A stretch of DNA of 24,165 nucleotides, taken from Candidatus Segatella violae. Its GTDB lineage: Bacteria > Bacteroidota > Bacteroidia > Bacteroidales > Bacteroidaceae. Below, in pieces: positions 5,986 through 13,068 of this stretch. The position numbers and the translations under genes are program-made. Where the stretch lies: NCBI GenBank assembly GCA_002440225.1, contig DJSH01000016.1, forward strand, positions 8,160 to 32,324, written 5' to 3'. How positions within the stretch are numbered: position 1 is the first letter of the stretch; each line of letters opens with the position of its first letter. The notes beneath the pieces were generated by a model. It did no database searches and was not told the DNA's origin. It saw only the letters and a program-made list of their open reading frames with translations.

Positions 5986-6828
5986 TTATTTCTCCATCAA
6001 GATGGCTGTATAGATGCGCCCGCTCTCCGTGCCCAGCTTGCGAGCCGAGAAGAACTCATCGCTGTGGGCGTAAGTGCAGATGCCACAATCCTGGATGTTA
6101 GCCTCCGGCACACCGCAATGTATCAAGATTTGCTTGTTGCAGAGCGGCAGGTTGATGTGCCACTTGAGCGGTTGCTCGATGTTGCCAGCCTCAGCCATGC
6201 GGTCTCTCTCGGCGGCCGAAACATGGAAGGCGGCGTTAGGGCGTTGCTCGGCAATCTCGCCCATAGGGAAGGCTGCCTGCTCGAAAGCCTCGTAAACCTC
6301 GTCGCCCACCTCGAAGTTGTCGAGCGAGATGCCTGGGCCTATCACTGCCTTCAACTTCTTCGGGGCGGACTGATAGGCGAAAGCCATCTCCTGCAGGGTC
6401 TTGTGTACAATGCGCGCCAAGGTGCCTCTCCATCCGGCATGGATGGCTGCCACGGCATGATGCTCCTCATCATAGAGAAGGATTGGGATGCAGTCGGCTG
6501 TGGATACTCCCACGCAAACACCCGTCTGGTCGGTCATCACGGCATCCACCCCTTCGAGCACCATCTTGCGGATGTTCTCAGGCATACTGAGATACTCGGC
6601 GGCAATCTGTCGCACCTCCACCCCATGCACCTGATGAGGCATGATGATGCGGTCGGTAGCGATGCCAAGTTCATCCGCCAACAACTTGCGGTTCCGAGCG
6701 ATGTTCTCAGGCTCGTCGCCACAATACTCATTGATATTGAATTCGCCATAGTTGCCCGTGCTCACGCCACCCTTGCGAGTGGTGGAGAAAGCCTTGACAC
6801 CAGCGGCTATATGATATTCTTTCAACAT
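5986..6828 (-). CDS. pgeF: Laccase-domain purine nucleoside enzyme / peptidoglycan editing factor
   Basis: A 280-aa protein of the YfiH/YlmD (PgeF) family. Members were once called polyphenol oxidases. Characterised ones act on purine nucleosides (phosphorylase, deaminase), and E. coli YfiH limits mis-incorporation into peptidoglycan precursors. Metal-site motifs are present: HQVHG (His68), STADCIPILLYD (Cys113) and AIHAGWRGT (His130). Also visible are IGPGIS (163-168), CGICTY and the C-terminal SARK...ESGR segment. It is cytoplasmic, with no signal peptide. It is the last gene of the minus-strand cluster with hpt, adk and obg, 57 bp after obg, which fits a purine-related role. The gap holds a 9-bp tandem repeat. 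Confidence 0.9.
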   Translation of the reverse strand: MLKEYHIAAGVKAFSTTRKGGVSTGNYGEFNINEYCGDEPENIARNRKLLADELGIATDRIIMPHQVHGVEVRQIAAEYLSMPENIRKMVLEGVDAVMTDQTGVCVGVSTADCIPILLYDEEHHAVAAIHAGWRGTLARIVHKTLQEMAFAYQSAPKKLKAVIGPGISLDNFEVGDEVYEAFEQAAFPMGEIAEQRPNAAFHVSAAERDRMAEAGNIEQPLKWHINLPLCNKQILIHCGVPEANIQDCGICTYAHSDEFFSARKLGTESGRIYTAILMEK

Positions 6829-6852
6829 AAAACAGAATTTTCTTATCTAAAA

Positions 6853-6879
6853 AATCCGTGAGATCTGTGAGATCCATGT
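6853..6879. repeat. Second 9-bp tandem triplet (AATCCGTGA / GATCTGTGA / GATCCATGT)
   Basis: Three adjacent 9-bp units in the obg-pgeF gap match the AATCYGTGA unit found at 1741-1767. The third unit is degenerate. The orientation on the plus strand is the same as at the first site. Confidence 0.7.
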
Positions 6880-6885
6880 GCGAAA

Positions 6886-8046
6886 TTACTCGTATTCGAA
6901 GTCATCGAGGTCGTCTACATCCTCGATTTCATCATCGTCGATGTATTCCACCACGTCCTCGCCTTCTGCCTCCATCTCCTTCTGGAATCGAGACATATCC
7001 TTGTCGCGATGCACGAGGGTATCCTCGGAGGTAATCTCCTGGAGCTTGTTGCTCTCCGAGTTGAGTTCCTTCCAAAGCACATCTTTCAACTCCTGGATGC
7101 CCTGACCGGTAACGGAAGAAATGAACACCACAGGGAGATCGGTAGGCAAGGTTTCCTTGAGCATCTCGATGAGTTCGTCATCAAGCAAGTCGCACTTGGT
7201 GATGGCGAGCACACGATGCTTGTCGAGCATCTCTGGGTTGAAGTTCTTGAGCTCACCCAGCAATACCTCATACTCCTTCTTGATGTCGTCGGTGTCGCCT
7301 GGCACCATGAACAGCAAGAGCGAGTTGCGCTCGATGTGGCGCAGGAATCGCAAGCCCAAACCTTTTCCTTCGCTCGCGCCCTCGATGATACCCGGGATGT
7401 CGGCCATGACAAAGCTCTGGTGGTCGCGGTAATCCACGATGCCCAGTGATGGTTCGAGCGTAGTAAACGGATAATTGGCTATCTTCGGACGGGCACTCGA
7501 CACGGCGCTCAGCAAGGTAGACTTGCCGGCGTTAGGGAAGCCCACAAGACCCACATCGGCCAAGAGCTTCAGCTCCATGATGATGGTCATCTCCTGCATA
7601 GGCTCGCCAGGCTGCGCATAGCGAGGAGCCTGGTTGGTGGAGGTACGGAACTGGAAATTGCCCAGTCCACCACGACCACCCTTGAGGAGCAGCACTTCCT
7701 GCCCGTCGTATGTCACATCACATACATACTTGCCCGTCTCGGCATTATACACCACGGTTCCGCAAGGCACGTCGATGTAGATGTCCTTGCCGTCAGTGCC
7801 GTGGCACTTGTCGCGCCCACCGTTTCCACCATGCTCGGCGAAGAAGTGGCGCTGATATTTGAGGTGCAGCAACGTCCAGTAGTTGTGGTTGCCGCGCAGA
7901 TAGATGCTTCCTCCACGTCCGCCGTCGCCACCGTCAGGACCGCCATTCGGTTGGTACTTCACGTGGCGCAGGTGCATGGAGCCCTTGCCACCCTTACCAG
8001 AGCGGCATTGTATCTTTACGTAGTCTACGAAATTGGATTCAGCCAT
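6886..8046 (-). CDS. obgE: GTPase Obg
   Basis: A 386-aa essential GTPase linked to 50S ribosome maturation and stress signalling. The glycine-rich Obg domain occupies about residues 3-160 (GGPDGGDGGRGG, GGNGGRDKCHG, GGRGGLGN). The G domain has G1 GFPNAGKST (169-177), switch NYPFTT (191-196), G3 DIPG (216-219), G4 TKCD (283-286) and G5 SSVTG (310-314). The C-terminus ends in an acidic tail (EDVDDLDDFEYE), common in this family. The usual lysine of the G4 NKxD motif is present as TKCD. The gene lies 60 bp after adk, with a strong hairpin in between. Confidence 0.96.
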   Translation of the reverse strand: MAESNFVDYVKIQCRSGKGGKGSMHLRHVKYQPNGGPDGGDGGRGGSIYLRGNHNYWTLLHLKYQRHFFAEHGGNGGRDKCHGTDGKDIYIDVPCGTVVYNAETGKYVCDVTYDGQEVLLLKGGRGGLGNFQFRTSTNQAPRYAQPGEPMQEMTIIMELKLLADVGLVGFPNAGKSTLLSAVSSARPKIANYPFTTLEPSLGIVDYRDHQSFVMADIPGIIEGASEGKGLGLRFLRHIERNSLLLFMVPGDTDDIKKEYEVLLGELKNFNPEMLDKHRVLAITKCDLLDDELIEMLKETLPTDLPVVFISSVTGQGIQELKDVLWKELNSESNKLQEITSEDTLVHRDKDMSRFQKEMEAEGEDVVEYIDDDEIEDVDDLDDFEYE

Positions 8047-8065
8047 ATTATGTTTTTTAAATAAA

Positions 8066-8089
8066 TCTTCCCCGCAGTTGCGGGGAAGA
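8066..8089 (-). terminator. adk-obg intercistronic hairpin, terminator-like
   Basis: A perfect 10-bp stem TCTTCCCCGC (8066-8075) / GCGGGGAAGA (8080-8089) closes a four-base loop. On the minus strand it is followed by a T/A-rich stretch. Because obg starts only about 20 bp later, it may act as a partial terminator or an RNA-processing or stability element within the operon. Confidence 0.65.
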
Positions 8090-8106
8090 CCATTGCATAT
8101 AAAAAA

Positions 8107-8679
8107 TTAGAGATTGTCGATTACATCACAAACACGAGCGAAGATCTCATCTACAGTGCCGAGACCCTCGATGTGGTGGTGGATGCCCTCCTTCTCATAC
8201 CAGTCGATGAGAGGAGCTGTCTGTGTATGATATACGTTGAGACGCTTCTTGATGGTCTCCTCGTTGTCGTCAGAGCGACCGCTCTCCTTACCACGGTTGA
8301 TAAGGCGCTTCATCAACTCATCCTCTGGCACGGCGAGCTCGATCATGGCAGCTACCTTGTGGCCACGCTCAGCAAGCATCTTCTTGAGAGCCTCAGCCTG
8401 TGGAGTGGTACGTGGGAAACCGTCGAAGATAACACCTGCGTGCTCCTTGCCGAAGCTATCGTATACGCTAGCGAGGATGTCGATCATCAACTCGTCTGGA
8501 ATCAACTGACCATTGTCGATATAACCCTTGGCTGTCTTGCCAAGCTCTGTACCATTCTTGATTTCGTTACGAAGAACGTCACCTGTAGAAATGTGACCGA
8601 GACCATACTTCTCAATCAACTTGTCGCTCTGTGTGCCCTTACCTGCACCTGGAGCGCCGAAAATTACGATATTTTTCAT
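8107..8679 (-). CDS. adk: Adenylate kinase
   Basis: A 190-aa enzyme that interconverts ATP + AMP and 2 ADP in the cytoplasm. The P-loop GAPGAGKGT is at residues 8-16, followed by HISTGDVLR, the AMP-site segment FDGFPRTTPQA and the core DDNEETIKKRL. The LID region is short and has no zinc-binding cysteines, typical of the short bacterial form. It lies between hpt (26 bp upstream) and obg, an arrangement that suggests joint transcription of purine nucleotide genes. Confidence 0.96.
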   Translation of the reverse strand: MKNIVIFGAPGAGKGTQSDKLIEKYGLGHISTGDVLRNEIKNGTELGKTAKGYIDNGQLIPDELMIDILASVYDSFGKEHAGVIFDGFPRTTPQAEALKKMLAERGHKVAAMIELAVPEDELMKRLINRGKESGRSDDNEETIKKRLNVYHTQTAPLIDWYEKEGIHHHIEGLGTVDEIFARVCDVIDNL

Positions 8680-8705
8680 CTTTCTTTATTATATATTATA
8701 ATATG

Positions 8706-9242
8706 TTATTCCACAATCGTGTAGATGTCTCGAAGGTTGCGACCTTCCTGGTCATAGTCGAGGCCATAACCCACGATGAAGTCGTTAGGGATTTCCATGA
8801 CAGCATAGTTGATGTCGAGGTCCACCTTCAAGTTGCCCGGCTTGACGAGAAGCGAACAGATCTCGATAGAAGCAGGATTGTACTTCTTCAAGTCTTCTAT
8901 CATGTGCTTCATGGTGAAACCAGAGTCTACGATGTCCTCCACGATGACAACGTGGCGACCTTTCAAGTCGTGGTTCAAGCCCATGAGGGTCTTCATGCTG
9001 CCGGTAGAGGAGGTGCCCTCGTAGGAAGCATATTTCACAAACGAGATTTCGCTTGGTATCGTAATCATTCGCATCAAGTCGGCTGCGAAGATGAACGAAC
9101 CATTCAATACTGCCAAGAACACTGGGGTCTTGCCCTCATAGTCCTTGTTGAGACGGTCGGCTACGACCTGTACCTTCTTCAAGATTTCGGCCTCAGGAAT
9201 CGAAGTCTTGAAGGTCTTATCCTTGATTTTTACTATACCCAT
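8706..9242 (-). CDS. hpt: Hypoxanthine phosphoribosyltransferase
   Basis: A 178-aa purine salvage enzyme that makes IMP or GMP from hypoxanthine or guanine and PRPP. The PRPP-binding loop reads VVIVEDIVDSGFTM (98-111). LAVLNGSFIFAADLMR (43-58) and the C-terminal FIVGYGLDYDQEGRNL, which contacts the base and magnesium, also match the family. It is cytoplasmic. It is first in the minus-strand run hpt-adk-obg-pgeF, with a possible -7 element 26 bp upstream, and is divergent from nnr. Confidence 0.95.
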   Translation of the reverse strand: MGIVKIKDKTFKTSIPEAEILKKVQVVADRLNKDYEGKTPVFLAVLNGSFIFAADLMRMITIPSEISFVKYASYEGTSSTGSMKTLMGLNHDLKGRHVVIVEDIVDSGFTMKHMIEDLKKYNPASIEICSLLVKPGNLKVDLDINYAVMEIPNDFIVGYGLDYDQEGRNLRDIYTIVE

Positions 9243-9267
9243 AGTCTACGAAAATAAATATTTTGTG

Positions 9268-9275
9268 CAAAATTA
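9268..9275 (-). promoter_or_regulatory. Possible -7 element for hpt operon
   Basis: Reads TAATTTTG on the minus strand, matching TAnnTTTG, 26 bp before the hpt ATG. No TTTG -33 box lies at the right spacing. Confidence 0.5.
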
Positions 9276-9319
9276 CGAAAAAATCGTGAAACATCGTGCT
9301 TTCATACACCTTTTTTTAG

Positions 9320-9327
9320 TACTTTTG
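9320..9327 (+). promoter_or_regulatory. Possible -7 element for nnr
   Basis: TACTTTTG matches TAnnTTTG and lies 65 bp before the ATG at 9392. A weak TTTC at 9300-9303 is too close to serve as a normal -33 box. Confidence 0.5.
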
Positions 9328-9391
9328 CACTTAGAAGTCTAAATATATCAAGGATTTCAGCAAAAAAACATAGTTTTAACCAATTTCGCAT

Positions 9392-10909
9392 ATGAAAATA
9401 TTCACAAGCGCTCAGATTCATGAGCTCGACAAATACACCATAGAACACGAGCCTATAACCTCGCTCAATCTGATGGAACGAGCTGCCAAAGCTATCACCC
9501 GTGCCATCGAGGAGGAATGGTCCAACCGCACTCCCGTAGTGGTTTTCGCAGGACCAGGCAACAATGGCGGCGACGCCTTGGCGGTGGCTCGCATGCTGGG
9601 AGAGGACGGCTACCAGGTGAACGTGTTCCTCTTCAACGTGCACAACAAGCTTTCCGCCGACTGTGCCACCAACAAAAAGCGACTCGTCGAGGGTAAACAT
9701 GCGAAACAATTCACTGAAATCACAGTCAACTTCGACCCTCCACAGCTCAACGCCGACACGTTGGTGGTGGACGGTCTCTTCGGCAGCGGCCTCAACAAGC
9801 CTCTGGCAGGGGGATTCGCCGCCATGGTGAAATACATCAACCAAAGCCCAGCCAAGGTAGTGAGCATCGACATCCCGACAGGTCTCATGACCGAGGACAA
9901 CACCTATAATATCCACGCCAACATCATCCACGCCGACCTTACGCTCACCCTGCAACAGAAGAAGTTGTCGATGTTGATGGCAGACAACCAACAATATCTG
10001 GGCCGCCTGAAGGTGCTCGACATTCGCCTCTCGCAAGAATACATCCAGAAGACAGACTGCCGATGCCGCATCCTGGAGGAGAATGACATCCGCCAGTTGA
10101 TACGCCCTCGCAACGATTTCGCCCACAAGGGCAGCATGGGCAATGCGCTCATCATAGCCGGAAGCTATGGCATGAGCGGTGCCGCCGTGCTCGCCACCAA
10201 GGCTTGCCTGAGGAGTGGTGCCGGCAAGGTGACCACCCATACGCCCAAACGAAACTATGAGATTATGCAAATATCCGTGCCCGAAGCTGTGTTGCAAATG
10301 GACACGGAGGAAACGATATTCAGCGAACCTGTAGACACGGAATTTTTCGACGCCATGGGAGTAGGTCCCGGATTGGGAACGAGCGAGGCTACAGCCATCG
10401 CCCTCATCGCCCAACTGCGCCGAGCCACCTGTCCGGTGGTGATAGATGCCGACGCCATCAACATCCTATCCTCTCATCGAGCATGGATGCAGCAACTGCC
10501 CAAGGACATCATCCTCACACCACACCCAAAGGAGTTTGATCGCCTAGCTGGCAACCAAAGCAGCAGTTGCAGCGAGCGTCTGTCGAAAGCCAGCGAACTG
10601 GCAGAGCGCCTACAGGCATACATTATACTGAAGGGGCACTACTCTGCCCTCTGTCATCCCGACGGAAAGATTGAGTTTTGCTCCACAGGCAACAGCGGAA
10701 TGGCTACGGCAGGAAGCGGCGATGTACTCACAGGTATCATCACGGGACTGCTGGCTCGTGGCTACAAGCAAGCCGATGCGTGCCGACTGGGCATGCACTT
10801 ACATGGCCTGGCAGGCGACCTTGCCATCAAAGACCTGGGCAAGGAGAGCCTCATCGCCGGCGACCTCATCAAATATCTGCCAAAGGCTTTCCTCCGGATG
10901 GAGGACTAA
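9392..10909 (+). CDS. nnr: Bifunctional NAD(P)HX epimerase / ADP-dependent NAD(P)HX dehydratase
   Basis: A 505-aa cytoplasmic metabolite-repair enzyme that restores damaged, hydrated NADH and NADPH. The N-terminal YjeF epimerase domain (about 1-215) shows GPGNNGGDALAVA (54-66), GLFGSGLNKPL (128-138) and SIDIPTG (158-164). The C-terminal ribokinase-like dehydratase domain (about 230-500) shows KGSMGNALIIAGS, GVGPGLGT (323-330), VIDADAINIL, LTPHPKEFDRL and NSGMATAGSGDVLTG (434-448). Length and domain order are normal for the fused form. It faces away from hpt with a 150-bp shared promoter region and ends in two hairpins before the convergent LuxR gene. Confidence 0.94.
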   Translation: MKIFTSAQIHELDKYTIEHEPITSLNLMERAAKAITRAIEEEWSNRTPVVVFAGPGNNGGDALAVARMLGEDGYQVNVFLFNVHNKLSADCATNKKRLVEGKHAKQFTEITVNFDPPQLNADTLVVDGLFGSGLNKPLAGGFAAMVKYINQSPAKVVSIDIPTGLMTEDNTYNIHANIIHADLTLTLQQKKLSMLMADNQQYLGRLKVLDIRLSQEYIQKTDCRCRILEENDIRQLIRPRNDFAHKGSMGNALIIAGSYGMSGAAVLATKACLRSGAGKVTTHTPKRNYEIMQISVPEAVLQMDTEETIFSEPVDTEFFDAMGVGPGLGTSEATAIALIAQLRRATCPVVIDADAINILSSHRAWMQQLPKDIILTPHPKEFDRLAGNQSSSCSERLSKASELAERLQAYIILKGHYSALCHPDGKIEFCSTGNSGMATAGSGDVLTGIITGLLARGYKQADACRLGMHLHGLAGDLAIKDLGKESLIAGDLIKYLPKAFLRMED

Positions 10910-10951
10910 GCCTTTGGCTCTGAAAGAAGTTTTTTCCTTATTTATCACATA

Positions 10952-10987
10952 CAGAAAGCATGTTCATTCGTACCAGCATGCTTTCTG
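10952..10987 (+). terminator. First hairpin after nnr (perfect 11-bp stem)
   Basis: CAGAAAGCATG (10952-10962) pairs with CATGCTTTCTG (10977-10987) around a 14-nt loop. No T-run follows, so it is more likely a 3' stability structure or one half of a bidirectional termination zone. Confidence 0.6.
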
Positions 10988-11021
10988 GCTGCTATCAGCA
11001 TCAAAATAAGCAGAATTCCAG

Positions 11022-11051
11022 GGCGGCTAGGATACACTAGCCGCCTTTTTT
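11022..11051 (+). terminator. nnr intrinsic terminator overlapping the LuxR gene 3' end
   Basis: A perfect 9-bp GC-rich stem GGCGGCTAG (11022-11030) / CTAGCCGCC (11037-11045) with a six-base loop is followed by six T residues (11046-11051). The convergent regulator gene ends at 11027, so its last codons and stop lie inside the stem. Confidence 0.88.
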
Positions 11052-12019
11052 GCCTCAAAGAACCGAATCTCCAGCGTTCGCTTCAAGTCTGCTTTTCTAT
11101 CCATATTCAATTTCTTGCGAATATGGCAACGCTGGCTGGTGACATTCGACTCACTCTTGCCCAATTGGGTACAGACTTCCTTCAGCGTCTTCCCCTGAAG
11201 TATGAGCTTGCAAATCTCCTTTTCGCTGTTGGTCAAACCTTCGCAAATATGATCCCATACCACTCTGTCCAGCTCCTCCTTGCGCAGGTGCTCAGAAGCG
11301 GTAGAGATAATGTTCTGCCTCAAGTCGGGTTCCAGCCGGGCGATGAGATTGCCGGCCCGGTCGTCGTTCTTGTCCTTCAGATCGGCAAGCATATTGAGCG
11401 CTCTCTGTTCGATGCTATTCACACGGTGGGGTTGGCGAAGCCCCTTGGTCACCACCTTCATGTTATATACCGCCACATAGACATTCATGATGAACCCCAC
11501 GAATATCGCCTTGGCACTGAAAAGAGAAAACAAAACGGGATTATTGGCGAAATAAAAAACAATAACCGGAATCAAGCCCAGGGAAATGGCAAGGGATGTC
11601 TTATAAAGCAACTGGCTCAAAGCCGCTATAGACAAGATAAACATGATGAATACATCACCGACAACACTCAGCTCATCTTGCCGGCTACCGAAGAGAACGC
11701 TGAACACACTATCCACCGCCAACTTGGAGAAAAACAATAAGTAAAAACACGAGATGCCCTTTACAAACGAGATTTTCCTTGTCCAAATGGCAAACTGCAA
11801 CCCCGTGAACAAGGCTAGATGCACAAGCGTGAGCGACAATCCCCATGGCTCCTTGAGCCAAAGAAACAAAATAAGATGGTAAGGGATAATCGCCAGTTCA
11901 CAGAAGGTAAAAAGTAGATAGGCTATCATTCGCCTGCGATCTACTACACCACAATATTGGGGGTAGAAATGCCGTTCTACCTCAAACATCCATTTTACCA
12001 CAAGACTTCTCAATTCCAT
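11027..12019 (-). CDS. Six-TM membrane protein with C-terminal LuxR-type HTH, likely fimbrial locus regulator
   Basis: A 330-aa protein with about six hydrophobic segments (roughly 31-53, 60-79, 86-108, 120-138, 142-158 and 168-188), a charged linker, and a LuxR/FixJ-type HTH at about 262-316 (LTNSEKEICKLILQGKTLKE, then KSESNVTSQRCHIRKKL). It would place a DNA-binding domain on the cytoplasmic face of the inner membrane. No receiver or kinase domain is present. The gene is divergent from the fimbrial operon, which makes it the natural regulator candidate, possibly coupling an envelope signal to fimbrial expression. That is inference from position. The start at 12019 has an AAGGA ribosome binding site. 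Confidence 0.85.
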   Translation of the reverse strand: MELRSLVVKWMFEVERHFYPQYCGVVDRRRMIAYLLFTFCELAIIPYHLILFLWLKEPWGLSLTLVHLALFTGLQFAIWTRKISFVKGISCFYLLFFSKLAVDSVFSVLFGSRQDELSVVGDVFIMFILSIAALSQLLYKTSLAISLGLIPVIVFYFANNPVLFSLFSAKAIFVGFIMNVYVAVYNMKVVTKGLRQPHRVNSIEQRALNMLADLKDKNDDRAGNLIARLEPDLRQNIISTASEHLRKEELDRVVWDHICEGLTNSEKEICKLILQGKTLKEVCTQLGKSESNVTSQRCHIRKKLNMDRKADLKRTLEIRFFEAKKAASVS

Positions 12020-12124
12020 TTCCTTTTGATTTAGTTTATTAACGTTTTACTTATACTTTTATTAGTTTGGATAGCAAATATTTGTCATATTGCCACTCAA
12101 TCCCTTAGGTCGTTTTAGTGGTTG

Positions 12125-12132
12125 CAAAGATA
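12125..12132 (-). promoter_or_regulatory. Possible -7 element of the LuxR-type regulator gene
   Basis: Reads TATCTTTG on the minus strand, matching TAnnTTTG, about 105 bp before the ATG at 12019. No TTTG -33 box is at 19-20 bp. A CAAA (12156-12159) is 23 bp away, longer than usual. Confidence 0.45.
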
Positions 12133-12156
12133 CGACTTAAATGCTAAAATCGTATC
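12129..12156. promoter_or_regulatory. Candidate operator: 7-bp dyad GATACGA-N14-TCGTATC
   Basis: Perfect arms GATACGA (12129-12135) and TCGTATC (12150-12156) are 21 bp apart centre to centre, two helical turns, as a dimeric HTH protein would need. The left arm overlaps the regulator's -7 box. Confidence 0.45.
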
Positions 12157-12230
12157 AAAATAGTAAAAGAATCGTTCACTTTTAACAACTTTAAGCAAAT
12201 ATCAGTGCTAAAAAATCAAGAAATACAGCA

Positions 12231-12250
12231 TTTTCAGTATTTTTCAGTGT
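12231..12250 (+). repeat. Tandem 10-bp direct repeat TTTTCAGTRT upstream of fimbrial promoter
   Basis: TTTTCAGTAT (12231-12240) is followed directly by TTTTCAGTGT (12241-12250), ending 8 bp before the -33-like box. One-turn spacing upstream of a promoter suits an activator site. This is inference. Confidence 0.5.
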
Positions 12251-12257
12251 AAGAACA

Positions 12258-12289
12258 GTTGCAGTATTTCTATCTATTTTATAATTTTG
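12258..12289 (+). promoter_or_regulatory. Fimbrial operon promoter
   Basis: TAATTTTG (12282-12289) is a good Bacteroidota -7 box. The -33 position 20 bp upstream is GTTG (12258-12261), one mismatch from TTTG, which would fit a promoter that needs an activator. Confidence 0.65.
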
Positions 12290-12311
12290 CAGCTGTAAAC
12301 CAAACGAGGCG

Positions 12312-12344
12312 ATGAAAGTATCGCTGAAAGTAAAGCGGAAGTAA
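12312..12344 (+). CDS. Possible 10-residue leader peptide
   Basis: ATG at 12312 opens a frame reading MKVSLKVKRK and stopping at 12342-12344. It lies in the long leader of the fimbrial operon, and its end overlaps the left arm of the GCGGAA/TTCCGC hairpin. A GAGG sequence stands just two bases from the ATG, too close for a normal ribosome binding site. Short frames arise easily by chance, so this is tentative. Confidence 0.2.
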   Translation: MKVSLKVKRK

Positions 12345-12446
12345 ACGGATTCCGCAACGATAAGAGTATAAGTAAGTATAAGTAATAAGTAAAAGGTGAT
12401 TATTATTAATCACTCAAATCATTTAAAAATTGTTTTAATAATTTGA
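12319..12446 (+). promoter_or_regulatory. Structured 5' leader of the fimbrial operon
   Basis: Three elements can fold in order. The first is nested: TATCG (12319-12323)/CGATA (12358-12362) encloses GCGGAA (12335-12340)/TTCCGC (12350-12355). The second is GTGATTA (12396-12402)/TAATCAC (12407-12413) with a four-base loop. The third is TCAAAT (12414-12419)/ATTTGA (12441-12446), enclosing TTAAAA (12423-12428)/TTTTAA (12433-12438). The third reaches into the GAGG ribosome binding site just before the ATG at 12450, so it could limit translation. Confidence 0.5.
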
Positions 12447-12449
12447 GGT

Positions 12450-13034
12450 ATGAAGAAAAGGATTTTCACTGTGCTTTTGGCGGGTAGTAGTTTCATCTGT
12501 CCTGCCTTGGCACAGAAGGCGGCGGTAAAGACCAACCTGCTTTATGATGCAACGACCACCATAAACCTAGGTGTAGAGTTCGGTCTTTCGCCCAAATGGA
12601 CACTGGATGTTTCCGGAAACTACAATCCTTGGACATTTTCCAACAACAAGAAATGGAAACATTGGATGGTGCAGCCAGAGGCTAGATACTGGTTCTGCAA
12701 CAAGATGATGGGACATTTCGTGGGCTTCCACGCCCTTGCTGGATCACACAACATTGGTGGCGTAGACTTGGACTTCAAGTTTCTCGGCACCGATTTTTCC
12801 AAACTGAAAGACTATAGATATGAAGGATGGTTCGTAGGCGCAGGTGTCGCCTACGGATACACTTGGGCACTATCCAAGCACTGGAATTTCGAGGCAGAGC
12901 TGGGACTGGGCTACATATATTCTCGCTCCGACAAGTTTGAGTGTGCAGAGTGTGGAGAGAAGTTGGAGAACGACAAGCCTCACAACTATGTAGGTCCTAC
13001 CAAGGCAGCCCTCAACCTAGTGTATGTGTTCTAA
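12450..13034 (+). CDS. DUF3575 outer-membrane protein, first gene of fimbrial operon
   Basis: A 194-aa secreted protein with a signal peptide (about 1-21, ending CPALAQ). The rest reads as alternating aromatic beta-strands (KAAVKTNLLYDATTTINLGVEFGL, WTLDVSGNYNPW, EGWFVGAGVAYGYTW, FEAELGLGYIY), and the last residue is Phe, as in outer-membrane barrels. The pattern LLYDATTTINLGVEF is typical of DUF3575, a family often found at the start of Bacteroidales fimbrial loci, though its molecular role is not established. A CAECGEK pair of cysteines lies near the C-terminus. The DUF3868 gene begins 34 bp after its stop. Confidence 0.82.
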   Translation: MKKRIFTVLLAGSSFICPALAQKAAVKTNLLYDATTTINLGVEFGLSPKWTLDVSGNYNPWTFSNNKKWKHWMVQPEARYWFCNKMMGHFVGFHALAGSHNIGGVDLDFKFLGTDFSKLKDYRYEGWFVGAGVAYGYTWALSKHWNFEAELGLGYIYSRSDKFECAECGEKLENDKPHNYVGPTKAALNLVYVF

Positions 13035-13068
13035 TCAAAAATCCAACATTTTTATAGCGTCAATCAAA

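Larger units (their letters stand above)
12020..12449. other. 430-bp divergent regulatory region
   Basis: No full gene is visible. It holds the regulator's -7 element and an overlapping dyad (12129-12156), tandem TTTTCAGT units (12231-12250), the fimbrial operon promoter (12258-12289) and a structured leader (12290-12449). A 10-codon ORF (12312-12344) lies in the leader. Confidence 0.8.

Noticed and set aside
5953..6861. A 302-codon plus-strand frame over pgeF
   Set aside because: It is the shadow of pgeF, whose metal-site motifs are intact. The antisense translation shows no family signature or proper start context.
9302..10414. A 370-codon minus-strand frame over nnr
   Set aside because: nnr has both YjeF and kinase-domain motifs on the plus strand. 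The antisense frame has none.
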